The notes beneath the pieces were generated by a model that was not told the DNA's origin, did not search any database, and worked only from the letters and a program-made list of their open reading frames with translations. The translations under genes were made by a program, and so were the position numbers. Of a stretch of 6,534 bases of DNA, positions 5,367 through 6,534 are shown piece by piece. Position 1 is the first letter of the stretch. Every line of letters starts with the position of its first letter. Origin of the DNA: Leptolyngbya sp. SIO4C5 (GTDB taxonomy: Bacteria; Cyanobacteriota; Cyanobacteriia; Phormidesmidales; Phormidesmidaceae); NCBI GenBank assembly GCA_010671965.1, contig JAAHIC010000264.1:1-6534 (forward strand), in the 5' to 3' direction.

Positions 5367-6534
5367 GTGAATCGGTCTCAACCTGCTCAGCCCAGACGAT
5401 ATGATGCCCAGGCGATCGCCCGTCATTTTCGTCGCCGTCCGTGGCAAGTCATCTGGAGAGCTTTAGTCGTTATCTGGTTTTTAGGCGGTTTCTTTCTGGG
5501 GCTGCAGTTTGATCGATGGCTGGGGCAAGCTGAGCGCAATCGCCGCAAACGGGCTCAGCAGCTCTGCGATGTCCTCACCCGTTTAGGTCCGACTTACATC
5601 AAAGTGGGGCAAGCCCTTTCTACTCGCCCCGACCTGCTGCGTCAGGACTACATGGATGAGCTGACCCGCCTGCAGGACAGCCTGCCCTCTTTCCCTAACG
5701 AAATTGCCAACCACATTATTGAAGTTGAGCTAGGCCGATTGCCCAGCGAAATCTACAGCTCCATCTCGGCTCAGCCTGTGGCTGCGGCCAGCTTGGGTCA
5801 GGTCTATCGGGCTAAATTGCATACGGGTGAAGACGTAGCCGTCAAAGTGCAGCGGCCTAACCTACTGCCTGTAATTACCTGCGATCTCTGTCTAATGCGC
5901 TGGGGGGCTGGCTGGCTGGCCCCTTTTCTGCCGCTCAACCTGGGCCACGATCTGACCCTAATTGTGGACGAGTTTGGCACCAAGCTGTTTGAAGAGATTG
6001 ACTATCTAAATGAAGGGCGCAATGCCGAGCGCTTTGCGGCCAATTTTCAAAACGATCCCAAAGTCAAAGTTCCCTCTATCTACTGGCGCTACAGCAGCCA
6101 CCGGGTTTTGACGCTGGAATGGATAGACGGCATCAAGCTGACAGATACTGAGCGGATTCGGCAAGCCAACCTGGATCAAGATCAGCTGATTGAAGTGGGC
6201 GTAACAGCAGGGCTGCGGCAGCTTTTAGAGTTTGGTTTTTTCCACGCCGATCCGCACCCAGGTAACTTGTTTGCCCTGCGAGATGGCCGTATGGCCTACA
6301 TTGATTTCGGCATGATGGATCAGCTGAATCAGAACACCAAAGAGACGCTGGTAGATTCAGTCGTACATTTAATCAATCAGGACTATCAAAATCTGGCAGC
6401 AGACTTTATCAAGCTGGGATTTTTGACCCCTGATGTTGACATCACGCCCATTGCTCCAGCCCTAGAAATTGTTCTGGGTCAGGCAATTGGCGCTAGCGTC
6501 GGTGACTTCAACTTCAAAACCATCACCGATCGCT
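5367..6534 (+). CDS. AarF/ABC1/UbiB-family kinase-like protein, 3'-truncated by window edge
   Basis: 389 codons are visible and the frame runs open off the right edge. The GTG at 5367 is the start: an in-frame TAG lies at 5349-5351, no other start codon falls between, and AGGAGG (5350-5355) precedes it, with a rather long 11-nt spacer. The N-terminus is basic (RHFRRRPWQ, 19-27) and is followed by a hydrophobic segment at about 28-48, probably one membrane anchor. The ABC1 signatures are present in order: KVGQ (79-82), the Ala-rich loop AAAS (139-142) that replaces the usual glycine-rich loop, nucleotide-site Lys K160 in VAVKVQRP, the ExD motif EID (210-212), the catalytic loop HADPHPGN with D295 and N300, and DFG (313-315). 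All key residues are intact. Relatives act in ubiquinone, plastoquinone or tocopherol metabolism or in plastoglobule lipid homeostasis. Cyanobacteria have several paralogues and I cannot tell which this is. Confidence 0.95.
   Translation, partial: MNRSQPAQPRRYDAQAIARHFRRRPWQVIWRALVVIWFLGGFFLGLQFDRWLGQAERNRRKRAQQLCDVLTRLGPTYIKVGQALSTRPDLLRQDYMDELTRLQDSLPSFPNEIANHIIEVELGRLPSEIYSSISAQPVAAASLGQVYRAKLHTGEDVAVKVQRPNLLPVITCDLCLMRWGAGWLAPFLPLNLGHDLTLIVDEFGTKLFEEIDYLNEGRNAERFAANFQNDPKVKVPSIYWRYSSHRVLTLEWIDGIKLTDTERIRQANLDQDQLIEVGVTAGLRQLLEFGFFHADPHPGNLFALRDGRMAYIDFGMMDQLNQNTKETLVDSVVHLINQDYQNLAADFIKLGFLTPDVDITPIAPALEIVLGQAIGASVGDFNFKTITDR

Noticed and set aside
5217..5447. 76-codon minus-strand open frame
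   Set aside because: It overlaps the clearly real start of the AarF-like gene and the structured leader. Its protein has no recognisable domain.

Overview
The window is cyanobacterial chromosomal DNA. It carries the oxygenic-type magnesium chelatase large subunit (ChlH), a cyanobacterial-type single-RRM RNA-binding protein, and an ABC1/AarF-family kinase with an N-terminal membrane segment. It also contains seven perfect copies of the cyanobacterial octamer GCGATCGC (HIP1). I cannot assign a genus from sequence alone. The coding regions look moderately GC-rich, while the gap before the kinase gene is visibly AT-rich.

Layout, left to right. The 3' five-sixths of chlH (+ strand, ends 3308) enters from the left edge. 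A perfect 18-bp inverted repeat (3333-3370) follows and can terminate transcription from both sides. A thioredoxin gene (- strand, 3470-3793) converges on chlH. The gap 3794-4178 holds an inverted repeat in front of the thioredoxin gene, a two-hairpin palindromic repeat element (3946-4008), a further hairpin, and the terminator of the next gene. A 98-aa RRM protein (- strand, 4179-4475) has a long leader and a plausible promoter whose start region overlaps a 13-nt palindrome. An 891-bp divergent intergenic region (4476-5366) contains no convincing gene. At the right edge an AarF/ABC1/UbiB-like kinase gene (+ strand, from GTG at 5367) runs out of the window. Its leader contains three complementary segments that could form mutually exclusive hairpins just upstream of the ribosome binding site.

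The four genes appear to be separate transcription units: chlH and trx converge, trx and rbp are separated by a terminator and repeats, and rbp and the kinase gene diverge. The functions are chlorophyll synthesis, thiol redox, RNA binding and a kinase-like membrane protein often linked to quinone or lipid biology. They do not form an obvious pathway. I saw no defence system, CRISPR array, tRNA or intact mobile element. The more interesting content is intergenic: the switch-like kinase leader, the REPIN-like doublet, and the operator-like palindromes in front of trx and rbp.
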